Shown: piece after piece, positions 30,001 to 36,462 of the stretch
Numbering within the stretch: the first letter of the stretch is position 1
Layout: each line of letters begins with the position of its first letter
Assembly (NCBI GenBank): GCA_013112725.1
Contig: JABFFZ010000012.1
Coordinates: 23,843-87,842, forward strand
From: Chloroflexota bacterium
GTDB lineage: Bacteria; Chloroflexota; Anaerolineae; Promineifilales; Promineifilaceae
Length of the DNA stretch: 64,000 nucleotides
Reading direction: 5' to 3'
The notes under the pieces: generated by a model
Databases searched by the model: none
Seen by the model: the letters and a program-made list of their open reading frames with translations, nothing else
Told to the model about the DNA's origin: nothing
Translations under genes and position numbers: made by a program

Positions 30001-33000
30001 GAAACGGTTATCCGGCTCCCCTTCCAGGAGGGGCTGGTGGATGGTGTGGCGGTGGATCAGGTGAACGGCCGTCTCTACTTTGCCCGCCTGGGGGCCGATG
30101 TCATCCAGACGACTAACCTGGATGGTAGCAATTTGCAAAGCATCAGTGTGCCCGGCCCGGCGCGCGCTGTCACCGTAGACCCGGCCCATAACGCCCTCTT
30201 CTGGATTGATGCCGATGCAGACGTCATCTACCGCGCCAATCTGGACGGCAGCAATCAGACCATCATCGTCACCGGCCTGATTGCCGGTAAAGACCTGCTG
30301 GTGGACAGCCTGCGCGGCTATCTGTATTGGTCAGATGGCACGGGCACTTTGTATCGCAGTGGGCTGGATGGCACGGCCGTGCAGCGGCAGCGTGGCCCCT
30401 CTGCCTGGGCGTATGGCCTGGCTCTGGACAGTTACGGGCAGCGGCTCTACTGGATCAACCCCAATGAGGGTCTCATCCAGTCTGCGCCCCTGGACGGCGG
30501 GCAGGGCATCACCTCTTTGCCGCAAACCCTGGTCTGGCCCTACAGCGGCCTGATGATTGATGCTGCCGCCGGTAAGCTGTACTGGTCGCAAAGCGAAACC
30601 CTCTACCGCGCCAATGTGGATGGCAGCAACCAGGAAACGGTGGCGACCGGCGTGCCAAACCTGAGCCAGGGCGGAATTCTGGCCCCGTTGGCCCAGGTGT
30701 ACACGCCCCCCTTCCCCACGCCTACCCACACGCCCACGCCCACCAACACACCCACGCCGTCCAATACCCCCACGCCCACGCCGACGAACACGCCCGCGCC
30801 CACGGCCACGCCTACCACCACCCCCTTCCCGCTGCCTTCGCCCACGCCGGGCGGTCCGCCGGCTGCCGCCAATCTCTTCTTTGGCGCCTTTGACCTGCTG
30901 CAACGCGCCCCCATTACCGGCTGCGCCGACGGTAGCTGTGTCACCACCATTTACGATAACCCTGGCAACTCCACTATCAGCGACATTGCCGTTGATTCTT
31001 TCAACAACAAGGTGTATTGGTTCTCGTCAGACGTTATCGGTGAAATTCATCGCGCCAATCTGGATGGGAGCGATGAGGAAGTGATCTTCAGCAATCCCAC
31101 CTTGTTCATCAACGAGATGGCGCTGGATGCGGTGGCTGGTTATCTCTACGTTACGGACCTGGACGGCGGCATTCACCGCATGACGCTGGACGGCCAGCAA
31201 CTGACGCCCATTCTCAGTGGCCTGGGTTTTATTTCTTACATCACCCTTGACCCCATCCGTGAAAAGATGTATTGGCTGAATGAAGACAATTACCCGGCCA
31301 AAATCATTTACCGCGCCAATCTGGACGGCAGCCAGGTAGAGGTGGTGCTGGAAGATGATGGCACACAAGTGCCACCGCCGATTGGTTCGTTTGTGGTGGG
31401 CCTGGTGATTGACCCTGACCATAACTGGTTGTTGTGGACGTATCGCGGTGGGTTTGAAGACCCTTACGGCCGTATCCGCCGTGCTGACCTGAATTGTGGC
31501 GAACCGTTCCCCCTGCCGGAAAGCTGTCTGCGCACCATGTGGGAAGATGGCGACCTGGTACCGCGTGGGCTTGATCTGGATCGGACGACGCTGCAACTGG
31601 TCTTTGGCACCGAACATATTTGGGACCCAGATTTCGATATGCAGCAGATGCCTCTGGATGGCATGGGGCCGGCTACCGTGCTGGTGGGCAATATGAGCGG
31701 CGGGCCGCAAGCGGTGGCGCTGCACTATCCTTACCCGCCGGGCTGCGCGGCCATTGACCCAGACGCCTATGAGCCAGACAATGCCTTTACGCAGGCAACG
31801 GCCGTGACTCTGGAACAGGCCAGTGTTGACCACAACTTCCACACCCTCAGCGACAGTGACTGGCTTTACTTTGATGCCTCCCGCGCCATCATTTACACCA
31901 TCAACACTGGTTCCCAGACCGGGCGTGGCGACACCTATCTGGAATTGTACGATACAGACGGTGCCACCCTGCTGGCCGCCGACGACAACAACGGCGCGGG
32001 CCTGAACAGCCGCCTGCAATTCACGCCGTCGGTGGACGGCCGTTACTACCTGCGCGTCAGCAACCTCTCTGGCGTCGCCTCTTGCGACACCGTATATGGC
32101 GTCTACCTGGACAGCGCCCCGGCTACGCCGGATGATGGTGACTCGGCCCCGCCCACGCATCAGTTACCGCTGCTGCACAGCGCCGTCATCACCCCCGCTC
32201 ACGAAAGCCACATTCCCAGCCTGGGGCCGGTAGATGTGACCGCCGCCGTTGCCGCCCTCGACTTTGCCCGCGCCGTGACCATTACGGTAGATGGCGCGCC
32301 GCTGGCAACAACCACCTATCCCAACGGCACGGTGACGGAAACGCTCTTCACCGCCCCTTGGACGCCGCCTGCCGAAGGCACATACACCCTCTCTTCGGTG
32401 GCCGAAGATTGGGCCGGCCGGGTGCAGACAATGACAATACCGATACAGGTGGTGGTGGACACGGCCGTGCCCACCATTGCCATCGCCCCCACCGTTTACA
32501 CCAGCACCCACCTGCTGGCCGACGGCCAGATCGCCTTCCGCGGTACGGCTGGCGACAGCGCCGGTCCGCCGCAGGTCAGCGCCAGTGTAGACGGCCATCC
32601 CTTCCGCGCCGCCACCCTGAGCGGCAACAACTGGCAACTGCCCTGGCTGGTGGGGGATATGGACGGTGACTCCTTCCCATTGGTAGCCCGCGCTACTGAC
32701 CGCGCCGGGCAAACGGGTCAGGCCAGCCAAACCGTCACCGTAGACGTTGTGCCGCCACAGGCTGGAACGATCACTCTTCTGCACAACAGCGAAGTGCTAA
32801 CCGCCAGCCAGACCATCTATCAGGCCAACCCAGAACTGGAAATCACCTGGCAGCCGTTCAGCGATGGCAGCGGCCTGCAAGGATATTACGTCGGCTGGAC
32901 GACTGCGCCCACGCCCACCCTGGCGGCGCTCACCTTTGTACCCCCCGCCGGGCCGCTGCAACACATCCAGACTGCCGGCGAAGCAGAAATCCGTTACGCT

Positions 33001-35160
33001 CACGTGATTGCCATTGACAGCTATGGCAACCGCAGCCAGCACACCTTTGGCCCGTTTTACGTAGATGGCCCGGCCACGCCTGACCTGATCAGCCACCCGG
33101 ATGGCGGTGTTTTCAGCAGTTACCTGGGCTGGCTGGACAGTGGCGCCACACAGTTGGGCGGCGATTTCGCCTTGCTGAACGGGAACTACGGCCAATCCAG
33201 CCAGGGCGGGCCGCAGCGTTTTTACCTGAGTTGGGATGACGCTGCCCTGCGTATGGCCTGGGACGGGGCCAATTGGGATACGGACGGCGACTTGTTCATT
33301 TATCTGGACACGGCCGTTGGCGGCGCATCCACCCTTTACAACCCATACACCGGCACGCCCACCACCACCATCAGCTTCCCCACAGGGATGACACCCAATT
33401 ACGCCATCCTGGTGGAAGACAGCAGCACGGCCACCCTCTTCACCTGGACGGGCAGCGTCTGGCAGCCGGTTGGCCCGCTACCGCTCACCGATAACGGCTC
33501 ACCGATTACCGATCTCTACCTGCCCTTTGCCCAGGTGGGCCTCACCAACAGCAGCACCTTACGCCTCCTGGCTGTGGCCAGCGAGGAAGAGGGGCTGCGC
33601 CTGTGGGCGGCCGCGCCAGACAAGAACCCGCTGAACAGCGAATGGGTGGTGAACCCCATCGCCATTGGCCGCGACCTGAATGTGTATAGCCTGACTTTGT
33701 ATCACCAGACGCCGCTGGCATTGGGTACGTTGCCGGACGACGGCCGTTTTGCGGAGAGCGATTTGCAGGTGAGTGTGAGTGCCAGCCCGGCCGGCGTCAG
33801 CGTGGGCTACCTGGGCAGCAGCCTGTTGGATGTGTTGACGCCCGGTGACCGCATTGACGCTGACGGTGATGGAAACATTGACGTCGAGTTGCCCATTGTG
33901 CTGGATCAACCACCGCTGGCAAACGGTCAGACAGTCACCTTTACCATCCAGTATGCCAATCATGGCCCGGTAACGGCGACGAATGTGGTGGTGAACCTGG
34001 AAGATTGGGGCGCGCTGACGCTGACGGGCAATCCAAACATCTCTCTGGGCAATGTGGGGCCAGGGGAAACGGGGGCAGTGGCGGTCACGGCCGTTGTTAA
34101 CAGCGCCAATGGTATCTCGGCAGAGTTGACGGCCGTGATCGGCGACGGGTGGCGTGGCACACACGATTGGGCCTGGGTGCAGCATGACCTGGACGCCACC
34201 CCGCCCGACCTGGCGCTCACTTTCCCGGTGGAGTGGATACGGCCGTTTACCCAGACCTTCCAGGGCACGGTGGTAGACGCCTCTGGTCTGAACAGCGTGA
34301 CCATCGAATGGCAGCCGCTGCCTGGCGGCCCGGTGCAAACGGACGCCTGCAACGACGCCAATCCACTGGATAACACCTGGGCCTGCCCGGTGAATGTGGG
34401 GAACCTGAGCGGCTTCACCCAGGTGCGGGTGCGCATCGCCGGCATTGACCGCGCCAGCAATGCCAGCGGTTTCAGCGCCCCCATCTTCCTGACGGTAGAC
34501 AGTACCGCGCCCAGTGTTGTCCTCAGCGACGCCTTTGAAGCGGCCATTGCCGATGGTTTCCTCAGTGCCAAAGAAAATTTGATCAGCGGGCAGGTGGTGG
34601 ATGATTACCGCGCCAGCCTGATCGAGATTTGCACCGAGGCGGACAATCCGGTGACGTGCAGTGTACGCCCGGTGGTACCGGGTGATACGCCCACCGGTGA
34701 CTGGTCATTGCGGCTGCCGGTGGATGGCGCGGATGGGGAGCCGGTGACGCTGGTCTTTTACGGCCGTGACGCCGTCGGCAATCGTTCCGTCCCCGTCATT
34801 CGTTCCTTCCAGATTGACAGTACACCGCCGCAGTTGACGGCCGTGCAGCACATCACCCAGATCAATCTGAGCAACCCACCCATCGGCCCTATCCTCAGCG
34901 GTACAGTGACGGACGGCGGCGAGGTGGGGGAGGTGCTGGTGCGCGTCAGCCGGCCTGATGGCGGCGTGGTCTGGCTGCCCGCCAGCCGCAATGGCCAAAA
35001 CTGGACATTCCCGAACAGTTTTACCGCGCCGGGCACGTACCAGTTGATGGTGGAGGCGTGGGATGTGGCGGGTAACGGCCGTGCCAGCCAGCCCTTTACG
35101 TTGGTGGTGACGGGTACGGCCGTGCAGCGATTGTACCTGCCGCTATTGTTCAAGCCGTAG
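21076..35160 (+). CDS. Giant modular surface protein (4694 residues)
   Basis: A multidomain envelope or secreted protein whose start follows GGAGGT. N-terminal helix about 13-36; hydrophobic segments about 290-335; Ca-binding thrombospondin-3-type DxDxDG repeats about 415-520; an unrecognised region; a block of five or six transmembrane helices about 1175-1355; and a second DxDxDG set about 1585-1735. Ig-like regions follow, then a LamG-like domain about 2140-2360, a YWTD-type propeller about 2530-2810, DUF11-like repeat about 2820-2940, a second propeller about 2950-3210, and a Pro/Thr linker. Then come a third propeller about 3265-3550, a PPC-type domain about 3555-3685, and further Ig/DUF11-like modules. 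The tail is LYLPLLFKP. Adhesion or polysaccharide binding is inferred. Two short repeat-derived segments lie in frame near residues 165-178 and 389-411. Confidence 0.85.
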   Translation: MSALIGRLSGAHPARRRLLPVVFVAVALLLYLVKAALPITAVSESPLHVAWQQAQRAGAYTFRADIRQRSIPVASVLNVGRTHREDNLHLQGTADLSAQSLNLTLWSNGGNILDATSGTEVEVRDGRTRIRRENGPWEELPNVLDTFAPQGDFLSFLVAAQNVQSFDEAQDGSPNLQSPHFTYDIDSAAFAVYLRDQLQNQALRQGELLPGTTLDVSQQIREMRGTGELWLDANGYPQRQVTRLQFPPQDGYWVETEIVVTYGFPNTAVSFFSSTHLSRYLPILQQGLWLTAIVMLLTGLILFFTLRYPRSRPVYYTITLTFIFSTIFGPLLQSVHAESVYNRRSQRQQVQESYQQQVDGRQEFINAREQSAANDLAQTSPEVLAAIRSGNYELGIMNYEERDSSFINPDSFGSADSDQDGLTDYEESILGTNPDNADTDGDNLTDWQEIQGFTHNGRQWHTNPLDSDTNQDGIADDREWNNSDAHHATWDTDNDGIPDLFDEDNDNDGVPDRLDISPFSQHSQTFNQNNPFSLLLNGLTPGEPTFAEFQVRPTNPDHLWYALSAYNWPADSLGNIKDITNATFPDSLGDIQLVPALEIQMSSANANLPLTDPIAVVPIRPIPGVIPQTNILSGTLTLAPSGNDLTVTFDTNRLDNLTVRRGTCAAPGDIVTTIPFPTSGLTTIMSNVRLQDWADGSHIIVAREFDPRNLISCAQIPHIPFVGNQMVDEEQLRPYQITVRDISPDRNTKAVYVPLSLITDDRTGQRVAFSGKMLYLPGGSWQSVHQVRFVWTVNMLTDEVCTYGAILPSVPNGCYQQQNDVARVIHTYPEAWRLTGLNVVEERQVDAVTIYEDPALDSNLHSDSAIIPLAYGLDLAYLQGRDCDTADADGNCQGDGQRDILPAEIQRRFHHPTNQFVPAVQRWHIENILRVNRAQYETLGDFVRATAEDTTTPILDTFTPYWSATNPITPTLLFAYDYRYRSLNLDSLAAADGTLTWNSANRLTVNFAGNGGVPVITQANLKLAAYGYDDTAVSWSRLTPEAIWDMAGQRYAADFADEPDPDVADGMLMGVQLYFLALSRGVQNVVQIGDITVPAYREPEDVTASRAIQAGAAGVGRFITGVIYVGNVLVTSGDIPSSVWARLGRTFTEGLSNPVRSINANLIRPVREFFQGLSRVQIALVVTIVAVVVVALVAGVVVALIAARAHSSSGTVDFIVGIAVLVAAIIFFVLSVVLPILDLIGLIQVGTVATTTVNGSRLASSFTSVKANALAAAIGLIIELGVIWGVFIYEIASGNIDPNSAEFSQLLAVSLAASLVAALYAALGAIPGVNVIIGLAAVVDLIILGLCKLGFAGALQDFQGNGCFSIRNQLTQEIARFLYRGNIIFNFEDYSDSISLRSLDMRLTNPTAGLAAGNSLVFTATVSTNLRPSVPDGPATSAYRQTNIRSTGLNYQLSSTANDSLAASRDSNRDGWTFYDYGRVRFTIAAIPVPYQFTLDLYRGVYQTRTIVSDPIPLTAGINTTVPLHFNVGLAIPAWSCAADICNNFNEDASFTQSLGSNFYFDVLPATVNEFASSDWTPGWLAHQRDLDGDGLLSITHGGNDPDDTTFDADGDGLTDNLEIGYQSLGTANGGGYINPLNRDTDGDGLCDADELRVGSNPNLADTDGDGLTDGEEVFRQDRCDMDNDGNTTEWLGGWLFTYASGQGTRISSDPTQRDGDDDGMNDRTERELHLLDAIAFPFHPDVFNEAPIGIYPSTSDLDNVVRPNTAIIYTATVQNNFDVPLYAAGLLTTTFPTALGGGQPVTPFTIFQGDRATYAANLTAVGNSQTVTIQNSAHAEAQSSDQMTAPPGLFFDLSENLPFTIDNDQPTSQLTSGDYVRAGGYRVIGGSASDPTSYVQRVEVSVDGGVTYAPANGAEAWAFTWDVPAAEGPFTLRTRAVDAVDFVESPVNSVTVLIDGQPPALTSNDTGNPVQRATRNLQNTWTVALSGTVSDPPVGGSPGSGVGRVEVWLEPLSNGWQTAVLTGNNWNIAYALAATDNSGNAVVEPTGQYTVTIRAFDNVENVADEAAYLVFPVRVDNSAPQTQFDPVGLETAVISPNETAITRTTFISQPLTFTGLITDATNAVGAGVDELQIAFVPASLLDTLAAPNLLMYFNEPAGSTDFAEVSGNNHEVICYIGSVDACPRASGSGGAFGGAINFDGVDDFLDIGANIPESGATVALWFNTTCDNCGLLIADQGLLGAGGYDRSLYLQNGNVCSFVDGAAFNETICTTGTNWADGQWHQVIHTLGSSGNILYVDGDARASGVLTASAFTAQDGLSLGYAPEAANDYLNGRMDELAIYTTAFTADEVDTLYRRWQPVTLAHSGPDITTSQWAYTLTEGVLEGYYQVDMRGADVLGNREDEQRGLWAQWNGLIDLAPPQVSLGVQYSGLGAAAQTTYSANITDFNLVVDGYAGPCALEPNDAHYDDSAWWQTISNNTPRLNQLTPSCTVSGFQSDAVFARACDQFGRCSAAIPDQYQLFFASYPRLTYEFNRIERANLLGGANRQVVIDGLDHVSGIALDEQAGYLYWLEIDRDGGNNGRIRRASLNDYIPQDLITGLAYSPARLPRTGGLAVNPASNRLFWTQQGQIWAANVDGSGAALLHTLANDATAGEIVLDRPNGRIYGIATASFSNSYQPSIFRLNVDGSGFQTIYTAPVQPEVFNMTDLALSQDGATLYWINNFQLWRANSDGSGVANLGYTANSRQDVGSLLVSPVGQQVYYTNFSDIAVTDLTTGQTSTVLPALWSYSPPIDMYTHHAAGVMTAGPIPAAAITRVDLALDKQLQSGLAVTGSTLIYDLVVQNRSYLDATNVTLVDTLPNGVTYHSVSSTPPGVTCQSSAGMVTCDLATLNGGTAVTVTLTVNVTGAASGTLVNTAAVSARQEDSNPANNSVTLTRGLVVPPATATPVSPAVGRFIYWSSNYDIRRLRLDVPGSPETVIRLPFQEGLVDGVAVDQVNGRLYFARLGADVIQTTNLDGSNLQSISVPGPARAVTVDPAHNALFWIDADADVIYRANLDGSNQTIIVTGLIAGKDLLVDSLRGYLYWSDGTGTLYRSGLDGTAVQRQRGPSAWAYGLALDSYGQRLYWINPNEGLIQSAPLDGGQGITSLPQTLVWPYSGLMIDAAAGKLYWSQSETLYRANVDGSNQETVATGVPNLSQGGILAPLAQVYTPPFPTPTHTPTPTNTPTPSNTPTPTPTNTPAPTATPTTTPFPLPSPTPGGPPAAANLFFGAFDLLQRAPITGCADGSCVTTIYDNPGNSTISDIAVDSFNNKVYWFSSDVIGEIHRANLDGSDEEVIFSNPTLFINEMALDAVAGYLYVTDLDGGIHRMTLDGQQLTPILSGLGFISYITLDPIREKMYWLNEDNYPAKIIYRANLDGSQVEVVLEDDGTQVPPPIGSFVVGLVIDPDHNWLLWTYRGGFEDPYGRIRRADLNCGEPFPLPESCLRTMWEDGDLVPRGLDLDRTTLQLVFGTEHIWDPDFDMQQMPLDGMGPATVLVGNMSGGPQAVALHYPYPPGCAAIDPDAYEPDNAFTQATAVTLEQASVDHNFHTLSDSDWLYFDASRAIIYTINTGSQTGRGDTYLELYDTDGATLLAADDNNGAGLNSRLQFTPSVDGRYYLRVSNLSGVASCDTVYGVYLDSAPATPDDGDSAPPTHQLPLLHSAVITPAHESHIPSLGPVDVTAAVAALDFARAVTITVDGAPLATTTYPNGTVTETLFTAPWTPPAEGTYTLSSVAEDWAGRVQTMTIPIQVVVDTAVPTIAIAPTVYTSTHLLADGQIAFRGTAGDSAGPPQVSASVDGHPFRAATLSGNNWQLPWLVGDMDGDSFPLVARATDRAGQTGQASQTVTVDVVPPQAGTITLLHNSEVLTASQTIYQANPELEITWQPFSDGSGLQGYYVGWTTAPTPTLAALTFVPPAGPLQHIQTAGEAEIRYAHVIAIDSYGNRSQHTFGPFYVDGPATPDLISHPDGGVFSSYLGWLDSGATQLGGDFALLNGNYGQSSQGGPQRFYLSWDDAALRMAWDGANWDTDGDLFIYLDTAVGGASTLYNPYTGTPTTTISFPTGMTPNYAILVEDSSTATLFTWTGSVWQPVGPLPLTDNGSPITDLYLPFAQVGLTNSSTLRLLAVASEEEGLRLWAAAPDKNPLNSEWVVNPIAIGRDLNVYSLTLYHQTPLALGTLPDDGRFAESDLQVSVSASPAGVSVGYLGSSLLDVLTPGDRIDADGDGNIDVELPIVLDQPPLANGQTVTFTIQYANHGPVTATNVVVNLEDWGALTLTGNPNISLGNVGPGETGAVAVTAVVNSANGISAELTAVIGDGWRGTHDWAWVQHDLDATPPDLALTFPVEWIRPFTQTFQGTVVDASGLNSVTIEWQPLPGGPVQTDACNDANPLDNTWACPVNVGNLSGFTQVRVRIAGIDRASNASGFSAPIFLTVDSTAPSVVLSDAFEAAIADGFLSAKENLISGQVVDDYRASLIEICTEADNPVTCSVRPVVPGDTPTGDWSLRLPVDGADGEPVTLVFYGRDAVGNRSVPVIRSFQIDSTPPQLTAVQHITQINLSNPPIGPILSGTVTDGGEVGEVLVRVSRPDGGVVWLPASRNGQNWTFPNSFTAPGTYQLMVEAWDVAGNGRASQPFTLVVTGTAVQRLYLPLLFKP
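21569..21610. repeat. Short dispersed-repeat fragment in the giant gene
   Basis: CTTCGACGAAGCTCAGGAC followed by CCCAATCTCCAATCCC, read in frame as FDEAQDGSPNLQS. The first part is a palindromic motif I recall as widely dispersed in environmental bacterial genomes. The second is the unit of the GAGATTGG arrays. It probably inserted into a loop of the surface protein. Confidence 0.5.
22244..22310. repeat. GAATTAT palindromic array inside the giant gene
   Basis: Four tandem 7-bp units (GAATTAT, GAATTAG, GAATTAT, GAATTAT) then a partly complementary arm (CTTCCTTCATAAATCC), in frame, encoding NYELGIMNYEERDSSFINPD-like sequence just before the first Ca-binding repeats. Similar units make intergenic arrays at 51600-51640 and 60506-60540. 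Confidence 0.85.
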
Positions 35161-35172
35161 ATCAACTCGAAT

Positions 35173-35204
35173 GCCAGGCAAGGGATAATAGCCCCTTGTC
35201 TGGC
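35173..35204 (+). terminator. Hairpin terminator after the giant gene
   Basis: GCCAGGCAAGGG and CCCTTGTCTGGC pair with one G-U position around an 8-base loop, followed by TCTTCTCATTTT. It begins 12 bp after the stop codon of the 4694-residue protein. Confidence 0.65.
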
Positions 35205-35226
35205 TCTTCTCATTTTGGTGTGCGAC

Positions 35227-35479
35227 GGCAGATAAACCTGCACCAATATACAGCAAAGTTACTCCGCACCAACCAGCACATAGCCCACGAAAGTGGGCTT
35301 TGCCTTTTGTAGGATTTGACTTGACTCAGCAATTCTCAATTTACCAAGAGCCAGCGATTCAAATCGCGCCTGCAGAGAGCAAAGCCCACCCTTCAACAGG
35401 TTTAGGGCAGGCTCTGCGTGGGCTGGGCGTCAGTCGGCGCAGGCCAACTTTACCTTTTGTAGGTGCAGATTTATCTGCC
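35227..35479. repeat. Nested inverted-repeat element (MITE-like), 253 bp
   Basis: The outer 18-bp ends are inverted with one mismatch (GGCAGATAAACCTGCACC and GGTGCAGATTTATCTGCC). An inner inverted pair contains GTGGGCTTTGC and GCAAAGCCCAC. No coding sequence is evident within it. It makes up most of the 446-bp gap between the giant gene and the GntR regulator gene. A non-autonomous mobile element is the simplest reading; target-site duplication not demonstrated. Confidence 0.5.
35282..35310 (+). terminator. Rho-independent-like terminator
   Basis: AGCCCAC, GAAA tetraloop, GTGGGCT, followed by TTGCCTTTT. It lies within the nested repeat element, upstream of the GntR promoter, and would insulate that promoter from read-through. 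Confidence 0.55.
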
Positions 35480-35493
35480 GCCGCTAGCTCGAC

Positions 35494-35543
35494 TTGACAC
35501 TCTGCGCTACGATCTTTATAATGTTATGCAGCCTGTATACAGG
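35494..35543 (+). promoter_or_regulatory. Consensus sigma-70 promoter with overlapping GntR-type operator
   Basis: TTGACA at 35494-35499 and TATAAT at 35517-35522 are separated by exactly 17 bp, a full consensus promoter. CCTGTATACAGG at 35532-35543, a perfect 12-bp palindrome with the TGTATACA core typical of FadR-subfamily GntR operators, covers the expected start point. A looser inverted pair (GGTATA/TATACACC) follows. Autorepression by the GntR protein encoded at 35607 is inferred. Confidence 0.75.
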
Positions 35544-35606
35544 TGGTATATTTACATTATACACCCGATATAAAAGCCAGGTTTTTGCCCAAAACCCGGC
35601 TTCTGG

Positions 35607-36311
35607 ATGGTCATGGACGCACTGGAAAGTTATCTGTCGGCGCATCAGGCCGAACTGCCTGAAAACGATTCCCGCCTCCTGCGTGAAGTCGCTTATGAGC
35701 GCCTCAAAGACGCCTTGCGCCATGCCAGTTTGCAACCAGGTGAGCCACTCTCCGAAAATCGCATCTCCAAAGCCTTAGGTATCAGTCGTACACCGGTGCG
35801 TGAAGCGCTGCAAATGTTGTCCCAGGAAGGGTTGGTGGAAATCATTCCGGGGCGGGCTGTGTTTGTCGCTTCTCGTTCGTTCCGGGAGGTGTTGGACGTA
35901 TTGTATATGCGGCTGCTGCTAGAACCGGAACTGGTGCGTATGGTGGCAGAAACCATTTCCGCTGAACAGCTAGATATTATGTGGGATTGTTTGGACAGGA
36001 TGGACACGGCCGTAGACCAGGAAGACCGCTCTGCCTGGTCCAAAGCCGACACCGTCTGGCATGAAACCCTCAGCGATGCCTGCCCTAACCGTCTGCTTGG
36101 CGAAATGGTATTGCAGATGCGCAACCGGATTCACCGCTACAGCAATGTTGATAACCAGCTCAAAATTGAACAACTGCGCCTGGGTACGGCCGAACACCGG
36201 CACATCGTGGAGCAAATTGCCCGCCGTGATGCCGAAAACGCAGCCTTAGCTATGCGGCAACATTTGGAAAGTCTTCGCAGCAATCTTTTTAGCCAGCTAA
36301 TTTATGCCTGA
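35607..36311 (+). CDS. GntR family transcriptional regulator (FadR/FCD type)
   Basis: A ligand-responsive DNA-binding regulator of 234 residues. The N-terminal winged helix-turn-helix (about 28-95) contains ENRISKALGISRTPVREALQ, the family recognition signature. The C-terminal FCD effector domain (about 100-225) is all-helical and includes ETLSDACPN and EHRHIVEQIARRDAENAALA, with metal- or ligand-binding-type acids and histidines. The ATG at 35607 is used; an in-frame ATG two codons later is equally possible. It heads the sugar transport and catabolism cluster and most likely represses it until a pathway sugar acid or related metabolite binds. Confidence 0.92.
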   Translation: MVMDALESYLSAHQAELPENDSRLLREVAYERLKDALRHASLQPGEPLSENRISKALGISRTPVREALQMLSQEGLVEIIPGRAVFVASRSFREVLDVLYMRLLLEPELVRMVAETISAEQLDIMWDCLDRMDTAVDQEDRSAWSKADTVWHETLSDACPNRLLGEMVLQMRNRIHRYSNVDNQLKIEQLRLGTAEHRHIVEQIARRDAENAALAMRQHLESLRSNLFSQLIYA

Positions 36312-36462
36312 GCCTCGTCGGGCGATTGGCTAAATTGCCGGGCAGTAAGGCTATGTGACAAAGGAGGTGGTTGTTATTTGCAGAAATGCCAATCAATGAC
36401 CCGCTATTTTACCGGCAAGAAAAGTTGTACGAACGCGCGTTTTATCTCTAAGGAGGAGATAC

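Noticed and set aside
35161..35606. tRNA or small RNA gene in the largest gap
   Set aside because: No cloverleaf, T-loop (GGTTCGAATC-like) or CCA end was seen. The hairpins there are explained by terminators and the nested repeat.
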